The notes beneath the pieces are model-generated. The model was not told the origin of the DNA, made no database searches, and was given only the letters and a program-made list of their open reading frames with translations. The translations under genes and the position numbers were made by a program. Positions 34,965-46,771 of a stretch of 64,000 nt of DNA are shown piece by piece. The DNA lies in assembly GCF_031195445.1 (NCBI RefSeq), contig NZ_CP133480.1, forward strand, positions 1,598,001 to 1,662,000, written 5' to 3'. Source of the stretch: Acuticoccus sp. MNP-M23 (GTDB taxonomy: Bacteria > Pseudomonadota > Alphaproteobacteria > Rhizobiales > Amorphaceae). The stretch's first letter is position 1; every line of letters starts with the position of its first letter.

Positions 34965-37070
34965 GTGGCTGCGGATCCATCGGACGACCCATTTCTCGAA
35001 CTCTCCGCAGCGGCCTGCAATCTGCTCGCCGACAGCCTCGGTGTGCGCTATTGCGGCGTGCTCGCGCTGGAAGATGAGGTGGTCCACGCCGGGTCGAGCG
35101 AATTCCTGCGCCTGCCGCAAACCCTGCGCGAAGAAACCGTCCACGCGGTGTGCGAGGCCGTGGCCGCCAACCAGTTCGACGAGAATGAAGCCCAGTCCAG
35201 CGCACTGATCTCGGCGCCCGTGACCAGCCAGCTCGGCGACGCCGCGCAGGCCATCTTTTTTCCCGAAACCGAAACCGTCGTGTTTGCGGTGCCCGCCCCC
35301 GGCAAGACGATGCCGCTGTCCGCCTTCCGGCGGGCCGCGGTTTCCGCCCTCCCCATCATCTACCGTCTCGGCGACATGCGCGCCGAACGGCAGCGCCTTC
35401 TCGCCGAGCACGCGCTTCTGTCCCATGTGCAGGCCCTCGCCAAGATCGGCGGCTGGGAGCAGGTCATCGGCACCGGCCGGCTTGCCTGGTCCGAAGAGGT
35501 CTATGCAATCCACGGGCTGGACCCCGGCGGCGAGGTCACGCTGGAGCGCATTCTGGAGCTCTACCCCTCCCCCGCCCGTGAAAAGCTGACGCTGGAAATG
35601 GAGCGCGCCGCTGCCGAAGGCGGGGCATTCGACCTCACCACCCCCATCGACACGCCAGGTGGTGAGCGCCGCGTGGTCCGCACGGTCGGCCGCACGTCCA
35701 ACGAGCGGACGGGCCGCAAGCTTTTCGGCATCACCCAGGATGTGACCAAGCAGCTCAACACCGAACGGCGGCTGTGGTGGGCGGCCAACCACGACCCGGT
35801 GACGGGCCTGCCCAACCGCCTCCTGTTCGAGGACCGGATTGCGGTCTCCGTACGCAAGGCCAAGCGCGAGGAACGGACCTTCGCGCTCGTGCTGGTGGAG
35901 ATTTCCGACTTTGCGCGCCTGACCGAGCATTCCGGCTACACCATGCCGGACAAGAACATGATGGAGGTTGCCTCCCGGCTGACGTCGATCCTGCGCGAGA
36001 GCGACACCATCGCCCGCGTCTCCATCAACGAATTTGCGTTGATCGTGTCCGGCGCCACGGAGAACGACAGGCTGGAACCCATCATCTCGCGGCTGAAAGA
36101 GCAGTTCGACGAAATGCGCCGCGAAGGGGCCGGCAAGAACGACATCGTCATGAGCGCCGGCGTCGCCTTCTTCCCCGCCCACGCCAGCGGCCCCGAAGAG
36201 CTGACCCGCGCTGCGGAAATGGCGTTGTCCCGCGCCAAGCGGAAGCTCGACGAGCCGGTGATCGTGTTCGACCGCAAGATCGCCGACGACACCGCAAAGC
36301 GCCGGGCCACAATTCTGGTGCAGGCGCGCGAAAGCCTCGCGAAGCGCGAATTCGTGCCCTATTACCAGCCGCAGATCGACATGGAGACCAACGCCGTCGT
36401 CGGTGTCGAGGCGCTGGTGCGCTGGCAGACGCCCGACATGGTGCTGGACGCGAAGGATTTCGCCTACGCGCTCGACGACCACGAGGTCGGCAGCCGCGTC
36501 GGCCGCGCCATGCTGGACGCCGTCATTGCCGACATCTCCAAGCTGCGCGCCACCACCGACCGGCCGTTCCGTGTCTCCGTCAACGCCTCACGCACGGAGG
36601 TCCTGCGCAACGACTTTCTGGACACGTTTCTGGAGAAGACCCGCGACGGCAACCTCAAGCCGAGCGACTTCATCATCGAGATCACCGAGGACGTCATCAT
36701 CGGCGTCGACGACAAGTCGCTGCACGACAAGATCTCGTATCTCGTCTCCTCCGGCGTCGAATTCAGCCTCGACGATTTTGGCACCGGGTACGCGTCGCTG
36801 ATCCACATCACCAGCTTTCCGGTGAAGGAGATCAAGATCGACAAGCAGTTCGTCTTCGGAATCGAGAGCGACCGGCGCAAACGCGCCATCGTCAAGGGTA
36901 TCCTGCAGATGGGCCAGTCGATGGGTCTCAACGTCATTGCCGAAGGCGTCGAGACCTCCGAACAGCAGGAGGTGCTGCGCGACATCGGCTGCCGGTATGC
37001 GCAAGGCTACCTCTACTCGTTCCCGCTGCCCTTCACCCAGTTTGCCGCAATGCTCGAACAGCCCGAATAA
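34965..37070 (+). CDS. GAF-PAS-(degenerate GGDEF)-EAL c-di-GMP phosphodiesterase
   Basis: 701 residues. An N-terminal GAF-like region (about 1-140) and a PAS-like region (about 150-265; AKIGGWEQVIGTGRLAWSEEVYAIHGLDP) precede a GGDEF domain whose active site reads SINEF (353-357) in place of GGDEF, so cyclase activity is not expected. The EAL domain (about 450-700) looks intact: E482-A-L, SVNAS, the EITED Glu, DDFGTGY (603-609), KIDKQFV and AEGVET. Predicted cytosolic phosphodiesterase regulated by its sensory domains. GTG start at 34965. The acyl-CoA ligase gene follows four bases after its stop. Confidence 0.87.
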   Translation: MAADPSDDPFLELSAAACNLLADSLGVRYCGVLALEDEVVHAGSSEFLRLPQTLREETVHAVCEAVAANQFDENEAQSSALISAPVTSQLGDAAQAIFFPETETVVFAVPAPGKTMPLSAFRRAAVSALPIIYRLGDMRAERQRLLAEHALLSHVQALAKIGGWEQVIGTGRLAWSEEVYAIHGLDPGGEVTLERILELYPSPAREKLTLEMERAAAEGGAFDLTTPIDTPGGERRVVRTVGRTSNERTGRKLFGITQDVTKQLNTERRLWWAANHDPVTGLPNRLLFEDRIAVSVRKAKREERTFALVLVEISDFARLTEHSGYTMPDKNMMEVASRLTSILRESDTIARVSINEFALIVSGATENDRLEPIISRLKEQFDEMRREGAGKNDIVMSAGVAFFPAHASGPEELTRAAEMALSRAKRKLDEPVIVFDRKIADDTAKRRATILVQARESLAKREFVPYYQPQIDMETNAVVGVEALVRWQTPDMVLDAKDFAYALDDHEVGSRVGRAMLDAVIADISKLRATTDRPFRVSVNASRTEVLRNDFLDTFLEKTRDGNLKPSDFIIEITEDVIIGVDDKSLHDKISYLVSSGVEFSLDDFGTGYASLIHITSFPVKEIKIDKQFVFGIESDRRKRAIVKGILQMGQSMGLNVIAEGVETSEQQEVLRDIGCRYAQGYLYSFPLPFTQFAAMLEQPE

Positions 37071-37074
37071 GATC

Positions 37075-38691
37075 ATGGACGAAACCGGCCTCAACCGCTG
37101 CAGCGCCAACGCAGCGCCCCTTTCCCCGCTCGCCTTTCTCGCCCGGACAGCCGCGGTATTCCCCGAGCAGCCCGCAATCATCCACGGCGACAGGACATCC
37201 ACATGGGGCGAGGTGGACGGGCGCGTGCGGCAGCTGGCAGCCGGGCTCCTGTCCCACGGCATCGCGCGCGGCGACGTTGTGGCCATCCTTGCCCCCAATA
37301 CGCCCGCCTTCGTGGAGGCCAACTTCGCCATCCCGATGGCCGGCGCGGTGATGCTGACGCTCAACACCCGCCTCGATGCCGACACGCTGGCCTACTGCCT
37401 CACCCACTCCGAGTGCCGGCTCGTCCTGTGCGATCGCGAACTCCTGCCGCGGCTGGCCGACGCGCTGGCCCTGATGGACGAGCGCCCCCGCGTCGCCCGG
37501 ATCGACGATGCCCTCGCACCGGAAACCGAAGGCCCGTCCGATCTCAACTACGAGGACCTCTTCGCCGCCGAGGCGCTGACCGAAGTGCCGACATTCGACG
37601 AGTGGGATTCGTTCTCGCTGTCCTACACCTCCGGCACCACGGGGCGGCCGAAGGGCGTCGTCTACTCCCACAAGGGTGTTGCCACCACGGCAATCTCCAA
37701 TGCGCTGGACTGGGTGCTGCCGCACTTCCCGGTCTACCTGTGGACGCTGCCGATGTTCCACTGCAACGGCTGGTGCTTTCCCTACACCATCGCCATGGCG
37801 GCGGGCGTCAACGTCTGCCTGCGCGCGGTCTCCGCCGATGCGGTGGCGGACGCATTTCAGCGGCACGGCGTTACCCACTTCTGCGGCGCGCCCATCGTCA
37901 TGCAGATGGCCATCGAGGGCGCAACGCGCGCCGGCTTCAGGGCTGACCCGCCGGTCCGCATGATGGTCGCCGCCGCTCCGCCGCCCGCCTCCGTCATCGC
38001 GAAGGCGGAGGGCGTCGGCATCGACGTCACCCACGTCTATGGCCTCACGGAAGTCTACGGCCCCTGTGTCGTCTCCGCCTGGAAGCCGGCGTGGGACGAC
38101 AAGCCGCTTGAGGATCGCGCCCGTCTCAAGGCCCGTCAGGGCGTCGCCTACACGCTGCAGGAGAGCCTCACGGTCAAAGACCCGGACACGATGGCCGAAA
38201 CCCCGTTCGACGGGGAGACGATTGGCGAGATCATGATCCGCGGCAACATCGTGATGAAGGGCTACCTGAAGGACCCGGACGCGACCGAGAGGGCGTTTGA
38301 AGGGGGCTGGTTCCACACCGGCGACCTCGCGGTGCGGCACCCGGACGGCTACGTCGAGATCAAGGATCGCGCCAAGGACATCATCATCTCGGGCGGCGAG
38401 AATATTTCGTCGATCGAGGTGGAGACGGCGCTTTATGCGCACCCCGCCGTCAGTGCAGCGGCGGTGGTGGCGATGCCCCACGAGAAATGGGGCGAGACTC
38501 CGTGCGCATTCGTGGAGCTGCTGGACGGCGAAGGTGCCGACGAGGCAGCCCTGATCGCATGGTGCCGGCAGAAGATTGCCGCCTACAAGCTGCCTGGCCG
38601 GGTGGTGTTCGAGCCCTTGCCGAAAACCACCACCGGCAAGGTGCAGAAATTTGCGCTGCGCCAGCGCGCCCGCGAGATCGCGGGCGGCTGA
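37075..38691 (+). CDS. AMP-dependent acyl-CoA synthetase
   Basis: 538 residues of the ANL superfamily. Motifs: YTSGTTGRPKGVVYSHKG (about 184-201, AMP/phosphate loop), YGLTEVYGP, the FHTGDLAVRHPDGYVEIKDRAKD hinge region and PKTTTGKVQK with the C-terminal catalytic Lys. The length, the MFHCNGWCFPY segment and the ISGGENISSIEVE block fit the medium-chain or aryl-acyl (AlkK/FadK-like) group. It activates a carboxylic acid to its CoA ester; the substrate is not predictable. Probably co-transcribed with the phosphodiesterase gene. Convergent with gapR, nine bases apart. Confidence 0.88.
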   Translation: MDETGLNRCSANAAPLSPLAFLARTAAVFPEQPAIIHGDRTSTWGEVDGRVRQLAAGLLSHGIARGDVVAILAPNTPAFVEANFAIPMAGAVMLTLNTRLDADTLAYCLTHSECRLVLCDRELLPRLADALALMDERPRVARIDDALAPETEGPSDLNYEDLFAAEALTEVPTFDEWDSFSLSYTSGTTGRPKGVVYSHKGVATTAISNALDWVLPHFPVYLWTLPMFHCNGWCFPYTIAMAAGVNVCLRAVSADAVADAFQRHGVTHFCGAPIVMQMAIEGATRAGFRADPPVRMMVAAAPPPASVIAKAEGVGIDVTHVYGLTEVYGPCVVSAWKPAWDDKPLEDRARLKARQGVAYTLQESLTVKDPDTMAETPFDGETIGEIMIRGNIVMKGYLKDPDATERAFEGGWFHTGDLAVRHPDGYVEIKDRAKDIIISGGENISSIEVETALYAHPAVSAAAVVAMPHEKWGETPCAFVELLDGEGADEAALIAWCRQKIAAYKLPGRVVFEPLPKTTTGKVQKFALRQRAREIAGG

Positions 38692-38700
38692 AGCCCGGCG

Positions 38701-38976
38701 TCAGGCTGCGGCGGCGCGCTGCTCGTCTTCGGAAAATTTCATGCCCAGGGCAGCGAGGTAGAGGTCGAGGACCGCTTCCTGCTCCAGCCGTTCGTTGGTC
38801 TCCTGCTTGCGCAGGCTGACCACCTTGCGAAGGATCTTCACGTCGAACCCGTTGCCCTTGGCTTCGGCGTAGACATCCTTGATGTCGTCCGCGAGCGCCT
38901 TCTTCTCTTCCTCGAGGCGCTCGATGCGCTCAACGAATGCGCGCAGCTGATCGCCGGCCACTCCGCCATTCACCAT
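38701..38976 (-). CDS. gapR: GapR-like nucleoid-associated protein (DUF2312/UPF0335)
   Basis: 91 residues, highly charged and coiled-coil-rich: [48 protein letters not shown], the defining DUF2312 stretch. In Caulobacter, GapR binds overtwisted AT-rich DNA ahead of forks and helps topoisomerases. Here gyrB, encoding the gyrase B subunit, lies 2.8 kb away and the putative origin about 9 kb away. The long AT-richer intergenic stretch upstream supplies its promoter. Confidence 0.9.
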   Translation of the reverse strand: MVNGGVAGDQLRAFVERIERLEEEKKALADDIKDVYAEAKGNGFDVKILRKVVSLRKQETNERLEQEAVLDLYLAALGMKFSEDEQRAAAA

Positions 38977-39684
38977 GACTGTCTCCTTAAGAACTGATGC
39001 CCGGCCACAATGACCGCAGCGGGCATGCGATCAATCCAGCGACCACCGCTCATCCCCGCTCTTCGCGCTAAGCCAAGCGGGCGCGGGTAAAGACCGCCTT
39101 AACGAAAAAGGGTCCGGCCGTGGGGTGTTGCACAGCTGCAATTCGATAAAATGCCATTCAATTTCAAATAGATCTGCCTGGCGCGTTGCGCGGTGCCCAG
39201 ACCAGGCACCATGGCCGGGCGGGAGCTTTCAGCGCGGAACACGCATAAAAATGTTGCAAAATAGGTACGCGCGTGCGTTTTGCGCTTCGGTCCTTCACGC
39301 AGTTCTCTCGCGTGGCATCCGGACCACACAGGATCCGACGAACCACCCCCGGCAGTCATTTAACGTGCTCTCAAAATGTCTTTCACGGACAAAAATTTCA
39401 TCCAACTGAATAAAACTCTGTTTAAGGTAACGCGAGGGTTGTTGCGTGGCTTTGGTAGATTTCAACACGCCCGGTGTTGCCTTTTGCTCTGGTGTGGACA
39501 TGTCAGCCTTGGAACAGTTTCGTATGCTAATTCCTGATATCATTCAGTAGCGAGTGTGATTCGAGCGCATTAACCACAGTGGTTTACGAGTTTGTGGTCT
39601 GCGCGGTGTAAACCCGCGGTGCAATTGACATTGCTCCCGTCACCCAGCATGAAAAGATGGGTTAGCGCCGCGAACACGTTGACG
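38977..39684. other. Long AT-richer intergenic region between gapR and the small DUF1036 gene
   Basis: About 700 bases with no supported gene, clearly less GC-rich than the coding DNA, especially 39120-39180 and 39360-39640. Both flanking genes read outward, so two promoters lie here. Visible elements are a perfect 13-bp inverted repeat AACCAC-A-GTGGTT at 39572-39584, a TTGACA at 39625-39630 that could be a -35 element for the DUF1036 gene, and several poly-A/T tracts. Short open frames on both strands lack codon bias and family character. A small RNA is possible but nothing diagnostic was seen. Confidence 0.45.
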
Positions 39685-40170
39685 ATGAACGAAAAAAAGG
39701 ACGGCTCGCAGCAGATGTATCGAACGGTTCGCCAATTCACGCTACCGGCTCTTGCCGTGCTTGTGGCCGCCGCCGCTCTGTCTTCCACCGCAGGCACCGC
39801 AAGGGCCGAACTTCGCCTCTGCAACAAGACTCCCGTCCAGGTTGGCATCGCGATCGGCTACAAGGACCAGCAGGACTGGGTGAGCGAAGGCTGGTGGAAC
39901 GTGGACGCAGAGTCCTGCCAGGTCGTCGTGGATGGCCCCCTGCCCTCGCGCTTCTACTACCTCTACGCACTGGACTATGAAGAAGGTGGCGCCTGGGGCG
40001 GCACGGCCTTCATGTGCACTCACGACAAGGAATTCACCATCGAAGGCACCAGCGATTGCGTGGCCCGCGGCTTCGAGCGGCGCGGCTTCGTGGAGGTCGA
40101 CACAGGTGACAAGCTGTCCTGGACCGTGCAGCTGACAGAGCGCCCGAAAGCGGGCATCGGCGGACAATGA
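39685..40170 (+). CDS. DUF1036 domain-containing secreted protein
   Basis: 161 residues: signal peptide (hydrophobic ALPALAVLVAAAALSS, cleavage after ARA) and one DUF1036 domain with LRLCNKTPVQVGIAIGYK, SEGWWNVDAESC, an aromatic strand FYYLYALDYE and the CTHDKEFTIEG and SDCVARGF blocks, including four Cys for probable disulfides. It overlaps pyk by four bases (ATGA), a pairing often seen in Hyphomicrobiales. Paralogue of the N-terminal part of the protein at 3137-4336. The start may be at 39685 or 39715. Function unknown. Confidence 0.85.
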   Translation: MNEKKDGSQQMYRTVRQFTLPALAVLVAAAALSSTAGTARAELRLCNKTPVQVGIAIGYKDQQDWVSEGWWNVDAESCQVVVDGPLPSRFYYLYALDYEEGGAWGGTAFMCTHDKEFTIEGTSDCVARGFERRGFVEVDTGDKLSWTVQLTERPKAGIGGQ

Positions 40171-41597
40171 TTCGAGCCCGCAGGGTTCGGATCGTCGCAA
40201 CGCTCGGTCCCGCCTCCTCCACCCGGGAGCGCATCAAGGAACTGCACGCCGCCGGTGCAGACGTTTTCCGCATCAACATGAGCCACGCCGATCACCCGCT
40301 CATGCGTGAGCTGGTCGGCTTCATTCGCGACGTCGAGCGCGAAATCGGCAGCCCCATCACCATCCTTGCGGACCTTCAGGGTCCCAAGCTGCGGGTCGGC
40401 AAGTTCGAGAACGACAAGGTGGAGCTGGTCAACGGCGCCCGTTTCGTCTTCGATTCCGACACCACGCCCGGCACGGTGGACCGCGTTCACCTCCCCCACC
40501 CCGAAATTCTCCGCGCGCTGAAACCCGGCCACCGCCTGCTGCTCGACGACGGCAAGATCTCCCTCAAGATTACCGAAGTGCACGAGGACCGCGCCGAGGC
40601 CACGGTGATCCAGGGCGGCCCGCTGTCCAACCGCAAGGGCGTGTCCTGCCCGGACACGCTGCTGCCGGTCGGCGCGCTCACCCCCAAGGACCGCAGCGAC
40701 CTCGACGCCGTGCTCGACGCCGATGTGGACTGGGTCGCGCTCTCCTTCATCCAGCGCCCCGAAGACCTTGCGGAAGTGCGCAAGGTCGCCCGCGGCCGTG
40801 CGGCGCTGCTGTCGAAGATCGAGAAACCCCAGGCCATCGAGCGGCTGGACGAAATCATCGAGATGTCTGACGCGCTGATGGTCGCCCGCGGCGATCTCGG
40901 CGTGGAAATGCCGCTTGAGTCCGTGCCCGGTCTGCAAAAGCGGATCACCCGTGCCGCCCGCCGCGCCGGCAAGCCCGTGGTGGTCGCCACGCAGATGCTG
41001 GAAAGCATGATCAGTTCTCCGGTGCCCACCCGCGCCGAGGTGTCCGATGTGGCCACCGCCGTCTTCGAGGGCGCGGACGCGGTCATGCTGTCCGCTGAAT
41101 CCGCTGCCGGAGACTTCCCGGTCGAGGCCGTCGCCACAATGGACCGCGTTGCGCAGCAGGTGGAGAAGGATGCCAACTACGAAGGTATTCTCCTCGCCCA
41201 GCGCACCGAACCTGAGTCCACCGGCGCCGACGCGCTCGCCGCAGCCGCCCGCCAGATTGCCGAAACGCTGAACGTGGCCGCCACGGTCTGCTACACCACC
41301 AGCGGCGGCACGGCGCTGCGTGTGTCGCGCGAGCGGCCGCAAAAGCCCATCCTGGTGCTGAGCCCCCGCGCCAAGACTGCGCGCCGTCTCGGCATCGCCT
41401 GGGGCCTCCACAACGTCGTCGTCGACGAGACGACCAACCTGGAACAGCTGATCGCCCTTGCCGGCGCCACAATGGTCAACGAGGGTCTCGGCAAGACCGG
41501 TGAGCGGATCGTGGTCATCGCCGGCCTGCCGCTGCACACGCCGGGGGTCACCAACTTCCTCCAGCTCGCGTTTGTCCGCTCGCAGGATGAGCGCTAG
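40167..41597 (+). CDS. pyk: Pyruvate kinase
   Basis: 476 residues. Starts RRVRIVATLGPASSTRERI; contains the substrate/Mg2+ site LLSKIEKPQAIERLDEII (catalytic Lys in SKIEKP), MVARGDLGVE, and ATQMLESMISSPVPTRAEVSDVA with the C-terminal allosteric domain after residue 350. Converts phosphoenolpyruvate and ADP to pyruvate and ATP. It sits in the same window as ppsR (regulator of pyruvate phosphate dikinase or PEP synthase) and the HPr relay, which also act at the PEP-pyruvate node. Confidence 0.95.
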   Translation: MIRARRVRIVATLGPASSTRERIKELHAAGADVFRINMSHADHPLMRELVGFIRDVEREIGSPITILADLQGPKLRVGKFENDKVELVNGARFVFDSDTTPGTVDRVHLPHPEILRALKPGHRLLLDDGKISLKITEVHEDRAEATVIQGGPLSNRKGVSCPDTLLPVGALTPKDRSDLDAVLDADVDWVALSFIQRPEDLAEVRKVARGRAALLSKIEKPQAIERLDEIIEMSDALMVARGDLGVEMPLESVPGLQKRITRAARRAGKPVVVATQMLESMISSPVPTRAEVSDVATAVFEGADAVMLSAESAAGDFPVEAVATMDRVAQQVEKDANYEGILLAQRTEPESTGADALAAAARQIAETLNVAATVCYTTSGGTALRVSRERPQKPILVLSPRAKTARRLGIAWGLHNVVVDETTNLEQLIALAGATMVNEGLGKTGERIVVIAGLPLHTPGVTNFLQLAFVRSQDER

Positions 41598-41727
41598 GGG
41601 CCTTGCACCCCGCTTGAGGGCCGTCTGCCATGCAAGCCGGCCTTCGATAGCGGTTTGTGTTTCAAAACCCGTGCATAGGCCTATATATAAAGTGTTCACA
41701 CTCGCGCAGGATAGGCCGCTAGCCTAA

Positions 41728-44208
<2,481 letters not shown>

Positions 44209-44230
44209 GGGTTGCGCAACACGGTACGAA

Positions 44231-44264
44231 AAAAGCCACGCCGGCAACGGCGTGGCTTTTTTTA
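44231..44264 (+). terminator. Rho-independent terminator after gyrB
   Basis: Perfect stem AAAGCCACGCCG / CGGCGTGGCTTT with a 4-base GCAA loop and a run of seven T. The A-run on the left lets it also act on leftward transcripts from the usp gene. Confidence 0.92.
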
Positions 44265-44333
44265 TGGCGTGACCAGCGTGAATCCGGCGCTATCAGCAGC
44301 GACTTTACGCAGCGGCTCCGACGCGGCTGGAGA

Positions 44334-44747
44334 CTAACGCACCACCAGCAGCGACACCTTGGTGCGGTTCAGGAGCACGCTCTCGTGAGAGCGCCGGAAG
44401 TGGTCGGCAAAGCTCGGCAGGTAGCCCGCCATAACGATGAGGTCTGCGCCGGTGTCGTCCACGGCCTCGATCAGTGTGTGGTTGAGGTCTGACGTGGGGT
44501 CGTGGCTCGCGTAGGCGCGAACGCGGGCCTTGTGGCCGTGGGTGGCCGTCTCCGCCTCGGCAAAGGCCTTCAGGCGTGCCTCGAACTCTGCCGGGGTGTG
44601 CGCAATTTCCGACGGCGCTTCCGTCGTCACGCCCACGTAAACCACCTCTGCGCTGTACAGCTTGGCAAGGTCCGCGCACACCTGGAGGGAGCGGTCGAGC
44701 CGGTCCACGTGAGCCATGTCTACCGGAACCATGATCGTACGATACAT
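44334..44747 (-). CDS. Universal stress protein (UspA family)
   Basis: 137 residues, a single Usp domain: starts MYRTIMVPVDMAHVDRLDRSL and ends GADLIVMAGYLPSFADHFRRSHESVLLNRTKVSLLVVR. The usual G-2x-G-9x-G-S/T ATP loop is largely replaced (GYLPSFADHFRRSHES), so ATP binding is doubtful, as in the UspA/UspF-like non-binding group. The ATG at 44747 follows GAGGA. Monocistronic. Confidence 0.87.
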   Translation of the reverse strand: MYRTIMVPVDMAHVDRLDRSLQVCADLAKLYSAEVVYVGVTTEAPSEIAHTPAEFEARLKAFAEAETATHGHKARVRAYASHDPTSDLNHTLIEAVDDTGADLIVMAGYLPSFADHFRRSHESVLLNRTKVSLLVVR

Positions 44748-44838
44748 TATCTTTTCCTCGTGGTTTTCAGCGCATCCCATGGATGGACCGGAAAACCGGT
44801 CCATGTCGTTGACCCTGCGCAATTGGGCGCCGCAAATC

Positions 44839-44871
44839 AAAAAGGCCGCCACCTCGGGGCGACGGCCTTCG
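44839..44871 (-). terminator. Terminator downstream of rho
   Basis: AAAGGCCG pairs with CGGCCTT around a GC-rich loop, with an A-run on its left that becomes the T-tract on the minus strand. It lies just past the stop codon of the leftward rho gene. Confidence 0.7.
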
Positions 44872-44899
44872 CTGTTTCAGCCCGCCGCCGGTGCGCCGG

Positions 44900-46171
44900 T
44901 CAGGTGTTCATCGAATCGAAGAATTCGGCGTTGTTTTTCGTCTGCCGCAGCTTGTCGAGCAGGAACTCGATGGCATCCACGGAGCCCATCGGGTTGAGGA
45001 TCCGGCGCAGGACGTAGACCTTCTTGAGGTCCTCCTTGCGCACCAGAAGCTCTTCCTTGCGGGTGCCGGAGCGCTGGATGTCGATGGACGGCCACACGCG
45101 GCGGTCAGAGATCTTCCGGTCGAGGATGATTTCGGAGTTACCCGTGCCCTTGAACTCCTCGAAGATCACCTCGTCCATGCGGCTGCCAGTGTCGATCAGC
45201 GCGGTGGCGATGATGGACAGCGAACCGCCTTCCTCGATGTTGCGGGCCGCACCGAAGAAGCGCTTGGGGCGCTGCAATGCGTTGGCATCCACACCACCGG
45301 TCAGCACCTTGCCGGACGACGGCACGACGGTGTTGTAGGCCCGGCCGAGGCGGGTGATGGAGTCGAGCAGGATGACCACGTCGCGGCCATGCTCCACCAG
45401 GCGCTTGGCCTTTTCGATCACCATTTCGGCCACCGCAACGTGGCGGGCGGCCGGTTCGTCGAAGGTGGAGGACACCACCTCGCCGCGCACGGAGCGCTGC
45501 ATGTCCGTCACTTCCTCGGGCCGCTCGTCGATCAAGAGGACGATAAGGTAGCAGTCCGGATGGTTGGCGGTGATGGATTTTGCGATGTTCTGGAGCAGCA
45601 CCGTCTTGCCGGTGCGGGGCGGTGCCACGATCAGCCCACGCTGGCCTTTGCCGAGCGGAACCACCAGGTCGATGATGCGGCTGGAGAAATCCTTGGTGGG
45701 CGGGCCGTCCACTTCCATGTTGAAGCGCTCTTCGGGGTAGAGCGGCGTCAGGTTGTCGAAGTGGATCTTGTGGCGCGCAGCCTCCGGATCCTCGAAGTTG
45801 ATGGTGTTGACCTTGAGGAGGGCGAAATAGCGTTCGCCATCCTTCGGCGAGCGGATCTGCCCTTCGACCGTATCGCCGGTCCGCAGCGAGAAGCGGCGGA
45901 TCTGGCTGGGGCTGACGTAGATATCGTCCGGCCCGGGCAGGTAGTTGGCATCCGGGGAGCGCAGGAAGCCGAAACCGTCCTGCAAAACCTCGACGACACC
46001 CTCGCCGATAATGTCGACATCCTTCTCAGCCAGTTGCTTGAGAATGCCGAACATCAGCTCCTGCTTTCGGAGCGTCGAAGCGTTCTCCACGTCTTGTTCC
46101 TCGGCGAACGCAATGAGGTCGCCAGGGCTTTTCGCCTTGAGGTCGCGGAGCTTCATTTCTTGCATGGGCAT
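44900..46171 (-). CDS. rho: Transcription termination factor Rho
   Basis: 423 residues. N-terminal Rho_N helix-bundle ([19 protein letters not shown]), cold-shock RNA-binding fold ([23 protein letters not shown]), Walker [13 protein letters not shown], Walker [18 protein letters not shown], the Q-loop and R-loop region [26 protein letters not shown] and a canonical C-terminus. RNA-dependent hexameric helicase ending transcription. Start may be the second ATG (46165). In Hyphomicrobiales rho typically lies beside hemJ and hemE near the origin, as here. Confidence 0.96.
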   Translation of the reverse strand: MPMQEMKLRDLKAKSPGDLIAFAEEQDVENASTLRKQELMFGILKQLAEKDVDIIGEGVVEVLQDGFGFLRSPDANYLPGPDDIYVSPSQIRRFSLRTGDTVEGQIRSPKDGERYFALLKVNTINFEDPEAARHKIHFDNLTPLYPEERFNMEVDGPPTKDFSSRIIDLVVPLGKGQRGLIVAPPRTGKTVLLQNIAKSITANHPDCYLIVLLIDERPEEVTDMQRSVRGEVVSSTFDEPAARHVAVAEMVIEKAKRLVEHGRDVVILLDSITRLGRAYNTVVPSSGKVLTGGVDANALQRPKRFFGAARNIEEGGSLSIIATALIDTGSRMDEVIFEEFKGTGNSEIILDRKISDRRVWPSIDIQRSGTRKEELLVRKEDLKKVYVLRRILNPMGSVDAIEFLLDKLRQTKNNAEFFDSMNT

Positions 46172-46345
46172 GTCCGGGTGCCAGCGCGGCGCTGGGAAAC
46201 TTGTAAGGATTGGGAACCGAAATCAGGCGGGAGGGCCGGCCAAACGCTGCAGAGGGGAGCGTCAACGCGAGGCGGGCAGAGCCGGTTGCGACGGGATAAT
46301 ACGAATGCACCCGGCCAAACGCAAGCCCCCGCCGCAAAAAAGCCT

Positions 46346-46771
46346 TCAGAACGGTTTGACGATGACTGCGACGACGACCACCACCATGAACACCGCAGGC
46401 ACTTCGTTCATGATCCGGTAGAATTTTTCCGAGTGGGTGTTGGCGTCGTTGCGGAAGCCGCGCACCCAGGCGGCATTGGCCATGTGCATCGCCGTGATGA
46501 CGATGACTGCCGCCAGCTTCAGGTGAAACCACGGCTGGGACCATGCGCCCGACATGGTGGCGATGGTGAGCCCGGTTGCCCATGCCACCACCATCGAAGG
46601 CAGCGCAATCCCGCGCAGAAGTCGCCGCTCCATGGTCTTGAAGGTCTCGGACTGGACCGATCCCGTTTCCGCCTTGGTGTGGTAGACCATCAGCCGCGGC
46701 AAATAGAGGAGCGCGGCCATCCACGAGATGATCGCCAGCACATGCAGCGCCTTGATCCAGAGATACGTCAC
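46346..46771 (-). CDS. hemJ: Protoporphyrinogen oxidase HemJ
   Basis: 141 residues, four hydrophobic helices, with the UPF0093/HemJ landmarks LWIKALHVLAIISWMAALLYLPRLMVYH (heme-ligand His10 region) and PWFHLKLAAVI. It catalyses the penultimate step of heme synthesis in bacteria lacking HemG and HemY. GTG start whose GTGA overlaps the hemE stop, so hemE-hemJ form a coupled leftward operon. Confidence 0.92.
   Translation of the reverse strand: MTYLWIKALHVLAIISWMAALLYLPRLMVYHTKAETGSVQSETFKTMERRLLRGIALPSMVVAWATGLTIATMSGAWSQPWFHLKLAAVIVITAMHMANAAWVRGFRNDANTHSEKFYRIMNEVPAVFMVVVVVAVIVKPF

Noticed and set aside
39295-39543. 82-codon open frame on the minus strand in the gapR-DUF1036 gap
   Set aside because: No ribosome site, no GC-rich third-position bias and no recognisable family, so it is likely a chance frame in AT-richer DNA.
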